The notes: generated by a model from the sequence alone, not told the origin. DNA of 64,000 bases from an uncultured Ferrovibrio sp. (GCF_937960835.1 NZ_CALGPC010000013.1:124001-188000), one strand, 5' to 3'. Counted from the stretch's first letter, positions 1 to 10,781 are shown. A program made the numbers and translations.

Positions 1-224
1 CCAATCTGGAGATGTCGCGCGAGGAAGTGATCGACCGTATCCGCGCGGCGCAGGAAGATGTCAACGACGCCTTCCGCGAACTGAAGAAATACGAACTGGT
101 GCTTGAGAATTGGGAAAAGCGCGAGCGCCAGAAGCAGGAGCGCCGCGAACAGGCTGAGCTGGACGAAGCCGGCCTTGCCAGCTTCCGCCGTCGGCAGGAA
201 CAGCCGGACGGCCAGCCGGGCTAG
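1..224 (+). CDS. fliJ: Flagellar export chaperone FliJ, C-terminal end (5' cut by window)
   Basis: Seen: an open frame enters from the left edge (first full codon at 3) and stops at 222-224. The visible 70-odd residues are highly charged and helical, with heptad-like KYELVLENWEKRERQ followed by a QAELDEAGL-like stretch. That is the coiled-coil C-terminus typical of FliJ. Known: FliJ is the stalk of the flagellar type III export ATPase, sits inside the FliI hexamer, and is usually encoded directly after fliI. Inference: fliI should lie just left of the window on the same strand. The end is only 3 bases from the convergent EamA gene. Identification rests on composition, one recognisable motif and the flagellar neighbourhood, because coiled coils are weak evidence alone. 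Confidence 0.6.
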   Translation, partial: NLEMSREEVIDRIRAAQEDVNDAFRELKKYELVLENWEKRERQKQERREQAELDEAGLASFRRRQEQPDGQPG

Positions 225-227
225 TCT

Positions 228-1121
228 TCAGCGCCGCCGGAATAGCCGCCCATCGATTGCCAGAAGGCCCAACGCAATCGCCGCCATGCCGGCGAGATGG
301 CGCAGTTCCAGGCTTTCGCCCAGCACCAGAACGCCAAGCAGAATGGCACTGACAGGCACCAGCAATGTCACCAGATTGACGTTGCTGCCGGCGCTGGCCA
401 TGACGCGGAAATAGATCACGAAACCAAGCGCGGTCGAGAACATCGCGAGCGCGACGATCGCGGCAATGGCCTGCCATGATGGCGGCGCAATCTGCCATGG
501 CTGATCCACCAGCAGCGCTACTGGAATCAGGATTGCGGAAGAGGCAACGAATTGTCCACCCGCCACCTGCATGGGCGTAACTCCCAGACGCTTGAAGCGG
601 CGACTGAACACGGCGCCGAGGGCATAGGACAGAGTGGCAAGCAGGCAGGCGCACTGGGCCAGCACGTTACTGCCAAGGCCGGATGTCAGGTCGGTGCCGA
701 TCATCACGGTAACGCCGGCGAAGCCGACCAGCACGCCCATGAGCCGGCCCGTCGTCAGCTTCTCATCCCTGGTCAGGATATGAGCAACCAGCACCGTGAA
801 GATCGGTGTCATGGCATTGAGGATCGAGGCAAGTCCGCTCGGGATCTGGCTCTGGGCCCAGAAGAAGAGACTGAACGGCACCGCGTTATTGAGCAGACCG
901 GCCACCAGGAAGGAGCCGATCATTCCGCGGTTCCGCGGCAGCTGCAGTCGCGACAGCCGGAGCACCAGCAGCAGGATCGCCGCGGCGAGAAGGACGCGGA
1001 CCGCCGCAATGGTGAGCGGCGGAACTTCCGATACGGCAACGCCGACGAAGAAGAACGATCCACCCCAGAGAACGGAAAGAAAGAGTAAGCCCGCCCAGGC
1101 GCGGTTATCCATCTGAGTCAT
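228..1121 (-). CDS. EamA/DMT-family transporter, 10 membrane helices
   Basis: A 297-residue protein that is almost entirely hydrophobic, with about ten transmembrane segments in two repeats of five, the EamA (DUF6) arrangement. The start of each repeat reads like the family (SVLWGGSFFF near the N-terminus, ALGAVFSRRF in the second half). Members of the drug/metabolite transporter superfamily export amino acids, nucleosides or drugs, and the substrate cannot be read from the sequence. It lies at the downstream end of the leftward flagellar cluster, 66 bases after the FliK-like gene. Nothing suggests a flagellar role; it may simply be read through from the cluster. Length is normal for the family. 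Confidence 0.85.
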   Translation of the reverse strand: MTQMDNRAWAGLLFLSVLWGGSFFFVGVAVSEVPPLTIAAVRVLLAAAILLLVLRLSRLQLPRNRGMIGSFLVAGLLNNAVPFSLFFWAQSQIPSGLASILNAMTPIFTVLVAHILTRDEKLTTGRLMGVLVGFAGVTVMIGTDLTSGLGSNVLAQCACLLATLSYALGAVFSRRFKRLGVTPMQVAGGQFVASSAILIPVALLVDQPWQIAPPSWQAIAAIVALAMFSTALGFVIYFRVMASAGSNVNLVTLLVPVSAILLGVLVLGESLELRHLAGMAAIALGLLAIDGRLFRRR

Positions 1122-1187
1122 TGCTGACTTATAGGTCAGGCAGGGGGAAACCGCATCCTGCTTCTTGCGAAGATGTTGCCGGCCGGC

Positions 1188-3128
1188 CTATGCCTTTACC
1201 TCGGTGCTCGGCCCCGGCGCTTCCAGCTCCGGGCTGGGCCAGGCAAGCGGCGGCTCGCGGTCGCGGAACTGGATCGAGCCGGTCATGCCGGTGATCTGCA
1301 GCGCGTTCTCAAAAATCGCGCTTACATCGACGCGGAAGGCGGGGCCGAATTCGGTTTCGGACCGCAGGATCAGATCGAGCTGCTTGGCGCTGACGAAACC
1401 GTCAAACTGAATTGGCCCGGTGCTTTCCAGATTGAAATCGATGATGAAGCGGGTCTGCTGCTGTTTTTTGGCAGCGTCGCGGCGGCGGCGCATGAAGATC
1501 TGGATCGGTTCGACCCGTCCGCCAATCAGCATCGGCATCGTCAGCGCCTGCCATTGCTGATCGCCCTGGCGCTGATTGAGCCGTCCGAGTTCGGCAAAAT
1601 CCTCATCCAGCTTGCGCAGCAGATCGCTGCGGCCGCTCTGCTCCAGCTTGCGGACGGCTTCGGCACCCAGCCAGGCTTTCGCATTGCCGATGGCAGCCGC
1701 CGCCATGAACTGCAGCGCGGTCGAAGCCAGCCGCGCATTCGGCTGCGGCAGCAGGTCGGACTGCAGACGCTGCGCCAGCGCGCCATCGGCGGCGCGCAGG
1801 GCATCGAAAGTCTGCTGCATTGCCGGCCAGGAGCCTTCCAGCCGCGTCAGCACGCCGCCTAACGGCGCCGAGCCGATGGGAGCCGGGGTTGCTGTGGCCG
1901 GCCGGGTGACTGAGGCGACTTCCAGCACGATCTGTGTTCCAGGCGGCAGGGCCTGCGGCAGGTTGAGCGCAAGAAGGCTTTGCGGCGTAAAGACCAGGAC
2001 ATGTCCCGCCTGCCCTTGTCCGGATACGACGCCCGTTATCAGTGAACCGACTGGCGAGAGGGTCGCCGCGGGAAGCGGATTTCCGGCTTGTGCAGCAAGC
2101 AAAGTGAAGGGTGCGGTTGGTGCCGTCGTAGCCGGCTGCGCGGCTGCAGGCATCGCAGGCGATGACGGCATCGATGCCTGAGAGGTCGGCGTCGCACCGC
2201 CCATTGCCGCCATCGTCGCGGACGGAAGCGGTGCGCCCTGAACCTGCGACGAATTGCCTGTGGTGCCCAGAGGCGCAGCGGATGCCGGCACTGCTGCCAA
2301 GCCGGCCGTATTCGGCAAGGTGGCGCTTTGCACCACCAGCTGAAGCTGACTGCCGGGCGGCAATGCAGCGGCGGCCTGTGCAGACAGAGCCAGCGCAGGC
2401 AAAGCCGCTCCTGTCGCTGCGGAAGAGGCCGAAGAGGCCACTGGCGGCGGCAGCACCATAGCCGTCAGCACCTGGCCTGGCTGCGGCAGGGCTGGCGGCG
2501 GCGAAGCAGCCGCAGCTGGCGGCGACTGGACCGCCGGCATGGCGAGTTGCGCGGCTGTCGGCGGCTGCGCGGTCGCAGCCAAGGCAGGCTGCAAGGCCAC
2601 GCCATTTGCATGGGTCACCGTCGCCAGTTGCGGATTGCTCGGATTGAGCTGCAGCCTGACTGACGTGTTCAGCAGGACACCGATATTGGCCTGCTCCAGG
2701 GCAGCGGCAAGATTGTTGAGCGCCAAGGTGGTGCCGCTCGCGGCCCGCACCAGCAAGGCGGCGCCATCACGCGCCACGATCTGCGCCGAGAAAGACGCGC
2801 CATTCGCCAAGGCACGCAACGCTTCGGAGATTCGCGCGGCGCTGGATCCAAGGTTTGCGGCCGGCGCCGGTGCACTCTGAGAGGGCGCAGGCGCCGGGCC
2901 GGATGATGCCGGCTGGTCTTGTGGCGCCTGGCCTTGCGGTGTTGGCACTGAAGGCGCCTGGCCGGGCGTCGGCTGAGTTGATGCTGGCTGAGCCTGGGAT
3001 GGCGGAGTCTGCGAAGGCTGCCCTTGAACCGGAGCCGTCGGGGTCTGCGGCTGTGGCGTCGCGGCCTGGCCGCCGGCACTGGTTGCAGGAACCGGTGGGG
3101 TTGGCGGAACCGAGCCGATCTCGCTCAT
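1188..3128 (-). CDS. FliK-like flagellar hook-length control/accessory protein (Pro/Ala/Gln-rich)
   Basis: 646 residues. The first ~100 are a proline/glutamine/threonine-rich disordered tail, followed by a long Ala-rich low-complexity region. The last ~130 residues are a compact domain with alternating hydrophobic strands (RFIIDFNLESTGPIQFDGF, then FRVDVSAIFENAL). This long disordered N-terminus plus small C-terminal beta domain is the FliK/ruler plan, and the C-terminal pattern resembles FliK_C. It follows flhG by 57 bases and has a strong purine-rich ribosome site before the ATG (GGGAGGAGGAAGGG). A canonical fliK is present at 14152-15900, so this is either a second ruler-type protein or another flagellar secretion substrate. 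Family assignment is moderate; the flagellar association by position is firm. Confidence 0.55.
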   Translation of the reverse strand: MSEIGSVPPTPPVPATSAGGQAATPQPQTPTAPVQGQPSQTPPSQAQPASTQPTPGQAPSVPTPQGQAPQDQPASSGPAPAPSQSAPAPAANLGSSAARISEALRALANGASFSAQIVARDGAALLVRAASGTTLALNNLAAALEQANIGVLLNTSVRLQLNPSNPQLATVTHANGVALQPALAATAQPPTAAQLAMPAVQSPPAAAASPPPALPQPGQVLTAMVLPPPVASSASSAATGAALPALALSAQAAAALPPGSQLQLVVQSATLPNTAGLAAVPASAAPLGTTGNSSQVQGAPLPSATMAAMGGATPTSQASMPSSPAMPAAAQPATTAPTAPFTLLAAQAGNPLPAATLSPVGSLITGVVSGQGQAGHVLVFTPQSLLALNLPQALPPGTQIVLEVASVTRPATATPAPIGSAPLGGVLTRLEGSWPAMQQTFDALRAADGALAQRLQSDLLPQPNARLASTALQFMAAAAIGNAKAWLGAEAVRKLEQSGRSDLLRKLDEDFAELGRLNQRQGDQQWQALTMPMLIGGRVEPIQIFMRRRRDAAKKQQQTRFIIDFNLESTGPIQFDGFVSAKQLDLILRSETEFGPAFRVDVSAIFENALQITGMTGSIQFRDREPPLAWPSPELEAPGPSTEVKA

Positions 3129-3185
3129 CCCTTCCTCCTCCCCCGTTCAGCATCTTTCGTGGCGCAGTATCGCGCCACGACACCA

Positions 3186-4016
3186 TCAAAGCGACGCGGC
3201 TTGCGGTGCGCGCATCAGATTGGCGGCAAGCGCCTCGACATCTTCGGCAGCTTCGCACATCGGATGCCGGGTCAGAAGCGGCATCTGATTGCGAATGGCA
3301 TCGCGCACCTTGTCGTCGCGGCGGATGACGCCCGCCAGCGGCGGCGAGTATTTCAGGAAGTTTTCCGCCGCCTTGTTCAGCTTGGTATAGGTCCGCTCGC
3401 CCTCGCGGCTGGTTGGCGCGATATTAACCACGACCCGCACATCGGCGTTGCGGTCTGCCATGCGCGCCAGCTTGATATAGGCATAGGCATCGGTAAGCGC
3501 GGTCGGCTCGTCATTCGTCACCACCAAGGTGATGCCGGCAACCGCCGAGAAGGTCCGCACCACGCCATCGACGCCGGCGCCGAGGTCGATGATGACCCGG
3601 TCGTAGCTCTTGGCGAGCTGCATCAGCTCGTCGCGCAGATCGTTCAATGCCTGCTGATCCAGCGTCGCCAGCGAGGCCGATCCCGACTTGCCGGCGATGA
3701 TATCGAAGCCAGCCTCGGACGGCATGACGGCATCCGCCAGGCTGAACCGTCCGGCGATCACGCTGCCCAGGTCGCGATCCGGCATCAGGCCCAGCTGGAT
3801 ATCGACATTGGCAAGGCCGATATCGCCATCGAACAGCAGCACGCGCTGGCCCTGCCGGGCGAAGCATTGCGCCAGCGTGACCGACAGCCATGTCTTGCCA
3901 ACGCCACCCTTACCGGAAGCGATGGCAATGACGTTTGGCTGACGAAGCGCGGCCGCCGGGTGGCGGACCGGGCGATTGGAGGATGGTGGCGTCGGGGTCA
4001 TGAGCGTCCCAGTCAT
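3186..4016 (-). CDS. flhG: MinD/ParA-like ATPase FlhG, flagellar number regulator
   Basis: 276 residues with a deviant Walker A, SGKGGVGKT at about 34-42, a LLFDGDIGLANVD switch region and VIIDLGAGVD (Walker B-like), all typical of the MinD/FlhG branch. A short proline-rich N-terminus ends in AAALRQ, which loosely recalls the DQAxxLR element by which FlhG stimulates FlhF GTPase. Known: FlhG limits flagellar number and works with FlhF at the pole. Its ATG overlaps the flhF stop in an ATGA (4013-4016), so the two are translationally coupled, as expected for partners. No C-terminal amphipathic MinD-type helix is obvious. Confidence 0.9.
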   Translation of the reverse strand: MTGTLMTPTPPSSNRPVRHPAAALRQPNVIAIASGKGGVGKTWLSVTLAQCFARQGQRVLLFDGDIGLANVDIQLGLMPDRDLGSVIAGRFSLADAVMPSEAGFDIIAGKSGSASLATLDQQALNDLRDELMQLAKSYDRVIIDLGAGVDGVVRTFSAVAGITLVVTNDEPTALTDAYAYIKLARMADRNADVRVVVNIAPTSREGERTYTKLNKAAENFLKYSPPLAGVIRRDDKVRDAIRNQMPLLTRHPMCEAAEDVEALAANLMRAPQAASL

Positions 4017-5086
4017 TCGGCGGCTTTATGGGCTGCAGGTTTCACGGCAAAGATGTTCGATGGCGTTGTGTCGGCGGCGGCAAGCGCATCCGGATCGGCC
4101 AGCAGGCGATGCGCCAGGGCGAGCGCGTCCAGGCGCTCGAACCCCTTGCCGACGAAAGCGCTGGCGCCGGCATCGGCAAAGGCAAGGCCCGCCTGATCGG
4201 CGGCGGCGATCAGCGCGCCGAGGCGGCGGGCGGCATCGAGGCGCGTCGGGATGAAGCGGCGGGCACCCAGGGCGACGGCCTGCGCGGCCAGTTCACCCAT
4301 TTCCATGGCGTCGCTGCCGGCGGCGAAGACCGCCAGCGGCTCGGCGCCGCTGGCCTGGATCAGGGCTTTCAGATTCCCGCGCTCGGATGCGGCATGCAGA
4401 TTGATGCCCGCAGTATCGATCACCAGCTTGGCATCGGCGGGAGCCGCATCGATCGCCGCGGCCAGTTCGCGCGGACCTGACACATCCAGGAAAGGCGTGT
4501 TCATGACGCGGCAAAGCGTGGCCAGCTGCTCGCCGGCGGCGGCGCGGCTGTCGTCGCAGGAAATCACATAGACTGGCCGCCGCTCCATGACGCAGCGGGC
4601 GGCGATCTTGGCGCTGGCAATCGTCTTGCCGCTGCCCGGCGGGCCGATCAGGATCAGCGGGCGGTTGTCGCCGCTCAGGCCGGGGAAGCGATAGGTCTCG
4701 TCCAGCACCTCAGCCAGGGCGCCGATGGGATCGTCAAGCCCGACCTGCAGTGCCGCCTGTACCAGGCGCTCGGCGGTTCTGAACGGCACGCCATGCCAGG
4801 CCAGCGCGGCAGCCAGCGTCTCGGCGATATCCGCCGCCGGCTGCTGCTCACTGCCGAAATCCTCGTCCGGCACGAAGAGCCGGCCATTGCCCTGCCCGTA
4901 ACGCAAGGCCTGCGCCTCGGGCGTGGCGAAATCATCCTCGGTATGCTGCTCGACTGCGGCAGTGATCTCGACGCCGCCGTTGCGGTGCGTGTAGGTCGAA
5001 ACGATGATCGCCTCGTCACCCAAGGCCTGACGCACGAGGTTCATCGCCTCGCTCATCGTCGCCGCCTGGAAAGTTTTGAGCCGCAT
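4013..5086 (-). CDS. flhF: Flagellar biosynthesis SRP-like GTPase FlhF
   Basis: 357 residues. The N-terminal basic region starts MRLKTFQA, the classic FlhF beginning (residues 1-50), followed by a variable linker and an SRP-type NG domain. P-loop GPPGSGKT lies at about 148-155, CDDSRAAAGEQL follows, and DTAG is at about 224-227. The G4 motif usually written TKLD is PTRLD here, which the family tolerates. FlhF places the first flagellar structures at the cell pole. The gene sits 20 bases after flhA and overlaps flhG by 4 bases. Identification is secure from the N-terminus, GTPase motifs and neighbours together. Confidence 0.93.
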   Translation of the reverse strand: MRLKTFQAATMSEAMNLVRQALGDEAIIVSTYTHRNGGVEITAAVEQHTEDDFATPEAQALRYGQGNGRLFVPDEDFGSEQQPAADIAETLAAALAWHGVPFRTAERLVQAALQVGLDDPIGALAEVLDETYRFPGLSGDNRPLILIGPPGSGKTIASAKIAARCVMERRPVYVISCDDSRAAAGEQLATLCRVMNTPFLDVSGPRELAAAIDAAPADAKLVIDTAGINLHAASERGNLKALIQASGAEPLAVFAAGSDAMEMGELAAQAVALGARRFIPTRLDAARRLGALIAAADQAGLAFADAGASAFVGKGFERLDALALAHRLLADPDALAAADTTPSNIFAVKPAAHKAAE

Positions 5087-5106
5087 CGTCTCTTCGTCCT
5101 ACGCCG

Positions 5107-7236
5107 TCAGATTTGCGCGACAGTGCGCAGCTTCGCCTTCGGATGGATTTCCTGCTGCGACATCACCACGGTGGCCGGCCGGAAGCGCTCGACGATCGAG
5201 CGGACATAGGGCCGGATGGCCGGGCTGGTCAGCAGCACGGGCACATGGCCTTCAGCCGCCATGCGCTCGAAGGTCTGGCGAACCTGCGTGATGAATTCCT
5301 GCAGACGCGAAGGCTGCATGCTGAGCTGGCGATCTTCGCCCTGGCCGACCAGCGCTTCGGCGAAATTCTGCTCCCATTGCGGCGACAGCGTTACCAGCGG
5401 GATGAAGCCGTCGGGGCTGGTATTGGCGTTGCAGATCTGGCGCGCCAGGCGCGTGCGCACATGCTCGGTGATCTGCGTGATGCTCTGGCTGTAGCCGGTC
5501 GCCTCGGCGATCGCCTCCAGGATGGTGGCGAAGTCGCGGATCGACACGCGCTCGGACAGCAGGTTCTGCAGGATGCGCTGGATGCCGTTCACCGTGATGC
5601 GGCTCGGCAGCACCTCGTTGACCAGCTTCTCGTTGGTCTTCTTCAGTTCCTCGATCAGCTTCTGCGTCTCGGCGAAGCTGAGCAGGTCCGGCATGTTGTC
5701 CTTGACCACCTCGGTCAGATGCGTGGTGATCACGGTGCCGGGATCGACCACGGTATAGCCGCGGAACATGGCTTCGTCGCGCATGCTCTCGTCAACCCAC
5801 ATGGCTGGCAGACCGAAAGTCGGCTCGATGGTCTCGATGCCCTGCAGCGCGATGCGCTCGCCGCGCGGATCCATCACCAGCAGCATGTTCGGCTTGACCT
5901 CGCCGCGCGCCGCCTCGACCTCCTTGACCCGGATGACATAGGTGGTACCGGGCAGCTGCATGTTATCCAGGATGCGCACGCTGGGCATGATGAAGCCCAT
6001 GTCGATGGCGATCTGGCGGCGCAGCGCCTTGATCTGATCGGTCAGGCGATAGCCGCGCGCATCGTTGATCAGCGGCAGCAGGCTGAAGCCCAGTTCCAGA
6101 CGCAGATCGTCGATGGCCAGCGCATTGGTGACCGGCTCATCCAGCGGATTGACCGGCGCCGGCGCCTCAGGCGGCGGCACGAAAGCCGCAGCCTGCGCCT
6201 TCTTCTCCTGCTGCCAGGCGAGATAGGCCAGGCCGCCGACCACGATTGCCAGGAAGACGAACGGCAGGAAGGGCATGCCCGGGATCAGCGCGAAGGCCAG
6301 CGACAGCACCGCCGACATGCCCAGGCCTTTCACCGAGGATAGCTGCGAGGACAGCGCCTTGTCGGTCGAGCCGGTGACGCCGCCCTTGGAGACCATGATA
6401 CCGGCGGCAACCGAGATGATCAGCGCCGGAATCTGGGACACCAGACCGTCGCCGACCGTCAGGATCGAATAGGTATTCAGCGCCTGGGCAAAGCTGAGAT
6501 CGTTCTGCGTGACGCCGATCAGAATACCGGCAATCAGATTGATGAAGGTGATCAGGATGCCGGCAACGGCGTCGCCGCGCACGAATTTCGAGGCACCGTC
6601 CATCGAACCGAAGAAGCTCGATTCATCTTCCAGTTCCTTGCGGCGGAGGCGCGCGGTGGCTTCGTCGATCAGTCCCGACGACAGATCGGCGTCAATGGCC
6701 ATCTGCTTGCCGGGCATGGCATCCAGGGTAAAGCGCGCCGACACTTCGGCGATACGGCCCGAACCCTTGGTGATGACCACGAAGTTCACGATCACCAGGA
6801 TCGCGAACACGATGATGCCGATCACCAGATTGCCGCCCATGACGAACTGGCCGAAAGCCTCGATCACATGGCCGGCGGCATCGGTGCCTTCATGGCCGCC
6901 GCCCAGGATCAGACGCGTCGATGCCAGGTTGAGCGCCAGCCGCAGCATCGTGGTGATCAGCAGCACCGTCGGAAACGAGCTGAATTCCAGCGGGCGCTGG
7001 ATGAACAGGCAGGTCATCATCACCAGCACGGATGCGCTGATCGAAACCGCCAGCGCAATATCCAGCAGCCAGGTCGGCATCGGCAGGATGAGCACCGACA
7101 GGATGGCCATGACGCCAACGGCGAGCATGATGTCGCCATGGCTGCCCACCCTGCGCAGACGGTCGAACAAGCCGGGGCCACCGCCCCCGTTCGCGACCCC
7201 GTCCGTCGCCGCACCCACCGGTGCGTTCTCCGCCAT
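5107..7236 (-). CDS. flhA: Flagellar export gate protein FlhA
   Basis: 709 residues. Eight transmembrane helices fill roughly the first 330 residues, with the FHIPEP signature region (VSARFTLDAMPGKQMAIDAD) in the cytoplasmic loop. The soluble C-terminal export domain follows after a linker rich in Ala/Pro (FVPPPEAPAPVNP). FlhA forms the nonameric ring of the flagellar type III secretion gate and docks chaperone-substrate complexes. Length is normal. A good ribosome site (AAGGAGAG) precedes the ATG. Lies between flbD (33 bases upstream) and flhF (20 bases downstream). Confidence 0.97.
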   Translation of the reverse strand: MAENAPVGAATDGVANGGGGPGLFDRLRRVGSHGDIMLAVGVMAILSVLILPMPTWLLDIALAVSISASVLVMMTCLFIQRPLEFSSFPTVLLITTMLRLALNLASTRLILGGGHEGTDAAGHVIEAFGQFVMGGNLVIGIIVFAILVIVNFVVITKGSGRIAEVSARFTLDAMPGKQMAIDADLSSGLIDEATARLRRKELEDESSFFGSMDGASKFVRGDAVAGILITFINLIAGILIGVTQNDLSFAQALNTYSILTVGDGLVSQIPALIISVAAGIMVSKGGVTGSTDKALSSQLSSVKGLGMSAVLSLAFALIPGMPFLPFVFLAIVVGGLAYLAWQQEKKAQAAAFVPPPEAPAPVNPLDEPVTNALAIDDLRLELGFSLLPLINDARGYRLTDQIKALRRQIAIDMGFIMPSVRILDNMQLPGTTYVIRVKEVEAARGEVKPNMLLVMDPRGERIALQGIETIEPTFGLPAMWVDESMRDEAMFRGYTVVDPGTVITTHLTEVVKDNMPDLLSFAETQKLIEELKKTNEKLVNEVLPSRITVNGIQRILQNLLSERVSIRDFATILEAIAEATGYSQSITQITEHVRTRLARQICNANTSPDGFIPLVTLSPQWEQNFAEALVGQGEDRQLSMQPSRLQEFITQVRQTFERMAAEGHVPVLLTSPAIRPYVRSIVERFRPATVVMSQQEIHPKAKLRTVAQI

Positions 7237-7269
7237 AATTCTCTCCTTACCCCTGCGGAGCTAGGCCGT

Positions 7270-8643
<1,374 letters not shown>

Positions 8644-8682
8644 AATCTACCCCAGACCCCTTTAGCCAAGCTCCGGCCGCGT

Positions 8683-9024
8683 TCAGCTGCTGCGGCCGCC
8701 CTTGATGATTTCCGTCATGGTCACGCCCAGACGGTCTTCCACCACCACGACCTCGCCGCGCGCCACCAAGCGGTTATTGACGTAGATGTCGATCGCCTCG
8801 CCGACCTTGCGGTCGAGCTCGACGACGGCACCGCGTCCCAGTTTCAGCAATTGGCTGACCTGCATATTGGCCTTGCCCAGAACCGCCGAGACATGGACGG
8901 GAATGTCGAACACCGCCTGCAGGTCCGCTGCCGTGCGGGCCGCATTCGGGTCCTCGTCATCCATCATGTCCGGGGTCTGGCCCAGGTCCTTCAGTTCAAG
9001 ATCTTCGCCACCACCGTCTGCCAT
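8683..9024 (-). CDS. fliN: Flagellar motor switch protein FliN
   Basis: 113 residues. An acidic N-terminal extension (~35 residues) is followed by the SpoA/FliN domain: IPVHVSAVLGKANMQVSQLL, then LGRGAVVELDRKVGEAIDIY and a VARGEVVVVEDRLGVTMTEI ending. FliN forms part of the C-ring with FliG and FliM and binds FliH. A strong ribosome site (AAGGAG) precedes the ATG. It lies between fliH and flbD, the usual alphaproteobacterial order. No fliM is in the window. Confidence 0.93.
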   Translation of the reverse strand: MADGGGEDLELKDLGQTPDMMDDEDPNAARTAADLQAVFDIPVHVSAVLGKANMQVSQLLKLGRGAVVELDRKVGEAIDIYVNNRLVARGEVVVVEDRLGVTMTEIIKGGRSS

Positions 9025-9065
9025 ACTTCACTCCTTCGTCGCGGCGCCGCTCGCCGCGCCACGAA

Positions 9066-9719
9066 TTATCCGTCGAGTTGCGCCAATTCCGCCTGCAATC
9101 CGGCGACGTAGCGCTCAACCGCCTGATCAACGTCCTGTTCCAACACCGCCTGCTTCCGCTCGGCCGAGCCATCGGCCCAGTCAATCCGGCAATCCGTCAG
9201 CGCCATCGTCTCGTCCGGCACCAGCACCAGCTTGCCGCCAAAGCCCGACTGCGCCATCAGCTGGTCGATGCGCTGATCGAGCAGCTGGATCACCGGCTCT
9301 GCCGCACGCACCACCAGACGCGGCTCGTCGCGCATATCGTCCATGCAGCGCAGCACCAGCGCCTCGATGCGATCGAGCGGCTGACGCTCAATCAGGCGGC
9401 CCGCGAGCTTGCGCGCGATCGCGGTCGCCACTTCCACCGCCTCGATACGGGCGGCGAGCTGCGAGCGCTCCTCGGCACCGGCCAGCTGCGACAGCTTCAC
9501 CGCAATTCCCTGCAGCGCCTTTTCCAGCGCCTGCTGATGCTCGCCATAGGCGGCGGCGCGGCCGGCAGCCTCGCCTTCCGCATAGGCCGCGGCCTTGGCC
9601 GCCTCCAATTCCTCGGCAGAAAATTTCGGCGGCGGCGGCTTCGGGGCGTAACTCCGCTCCACCCGTGGCTTGCTGCCGTCGAAGGGCGTATCGAAAAGGA
9701 ATTTCGCCTTGTTTGCCAT
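9066..9719 (-). CDS. fliH: Flagellar assembly protein FliH (export ATPase regulator)
   Basis: 217 residues. A charged N-terminus contains a run of small residues at four-residue spacing (AAAYAEGEAAGRAAAYGE at roughly 60-78), matching the AxxxG/GxxxG helix-dimer motif diagnostic of FliH. The C-terminal half matches the FliH/HrpE beta-alpha region that binds FliI (DRIEALVLRCMDDM, then FGGKLVLVPDETM). FliH negatively regulates the FliI ATPase and links it to FliN. It sits between fliG and fliN. The ribosome site is weak, so the exact start is less certain than the identity. Confidence 0.88.
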   Translation of the reverse strand: MANKAKFLFDTPFDGSKPRVERSYAPKPPPPKFSAEELEAAKAAAYAEGEAAGRAAAYGEHQQALEKALQGIAVKLSQLAGAEERSQLAARIEAVEVATAIARKLAGRLIERQPLDRIEALVLRCMDDMRDEPRLVVRAAEPVIQLLDQRIDQLMAQSGFGGKLVLVPDETMALTDCRIDWADGSAERKQAVLEQDVDQAVERYVAGLQAELAQLDG

Positions 9720-9741
9720 AATCGTGCGCGGCTTCTCTGCC

Positions 9742-10758
9742 TCAGTAGATCAGTTCGTCTTCGCCCTTGTTGTCGGCCAGCATGATCTCGCCCTTGGCCG
9801 CCAGTTCCTTGGCTACGTTGACCATCATCATCTGCGCTTCGTCCACATCCTTTAGGCGGACCGGGCCCATCGCCTCCATTTCCTCGCGCAGCAGCTTGGA
9901 CGCGCGCTCGGACATGTTGGAGAAGAACAGATCGCGCAGCGTCTCGGACGCACCCTTGAGCGCCAGGCCAAGCTTTTCCTTCTCGACATTCTTGAGCAGG
10001 GTCTGCACGCCCGAGGGATCGAGCTTGATCAGGTCCTCGAACGTGAACATCAACGCCTTGATACGCTCGGCGGCGTCGCGGCTGCGCTCTTCCAGAGCGG
10101 CCAGGAAGCGCGCCTCTGTATTGCGATCCAGGCTGTTGAAGATTTCCGCCATCATTTCGTGGGCATCGCGGCGGTTGGTGCGCGCCAGGTTCGACATGAA
10201 TTCAGTGCGCAGGGTCTGCTCGACCTTGTCGAGCACTTCCTTCTGCACCGCCTCCATGCGCAGCATGCGCATGACCACTTCCATCGAGAATTCTTCCGGC
10301 AGCGCCGCCAGCACGCGGGCGGCATGCTCGGGCCGGATCTTCGACAGCACCACGGCCACCGTCTGCGGATATTCGTTCTTCAGATAGTTCGCCAGGACGT
10401 TTTCATTCACGTTGGCGAGCTTGTCCCACATGGTGCGTCCCGCCGGACCACGGATCTCTTCCATGATCTGGTTGACGCGCTCCGCCGGCAGGGCCTTCAT
10501 CAGCAACCGCTCGGTGCTGTCGAAGGTACCGGTCAGCGAGCCGGTGGATGAGAAGTTGTTGACGAATTCCAGAAACAGCTTTTCGACAACCTCGGAATTC
10601 ACAGCGCCGAGGTTGGCCATGTTCTGGGAGATTTCCTTGATCTCCTCGTCATCGAGCAAGGGCCAGATCTTGGCCGAATGCTCTTCGCCAAGGGCCAACA
10701 TCAAGATGGCGGCCTTGTCGGGACCTTTAAGCTGGCGAAAGTCCTTGTCACCTGCCAT
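9742..10758 (-). CDS. fliG: Flagellar motor switch protein FliG
   Basis: 338 residues, the normal length. The N-terminus (GPDKAAILMLALGEEHSAKI), the EHPQ-like turn here reading NEYPQTVAVVLSKI, and the C-terminal torque helix region (ASKLLREEMEAMGPVRLKDV) are all typical FliG. The charged C-terminal segment contacts the stator. FliG links the MS ring protein FliF to the C-ring. It is directly followed by fliH and preceded, 23 bases away, by fliF, with a clear AGGA ribosome site. Confidence 0.97.
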   Translation of the reverse strand: MAGDKDFRQLKGPDKAAILMLALGEEHSAKIWPLLDDEEIKEISQNMANLGAVNSEVVEKLFLEFVNNFSSTGSLTGTFDSTERLLMKALPAERVNQIMEEIRGPAGRTMWDKLANVNENVLANYLKNEYPQTVAVVLSKIRPEHAARVLAALPEEFSMEVVMRMLRMEAVQKEVLDKVEQTLRTEFMSNLARTNRRDAHEMMAEIFNSLDRNTEARFLAALEERSRDAAERIKALMFTFEDLIKLDPSGVQTLLKNVEKEKLGLALKGASETLRDLFFSNMSERASKLLREEMEAMGPVRLKDVDEAQMMMVNVAKELAAKGEIMLADNKGEDELIY

Positions 10759-10781
10759 GAGCCGTTCCTAACCCGCCCCCA

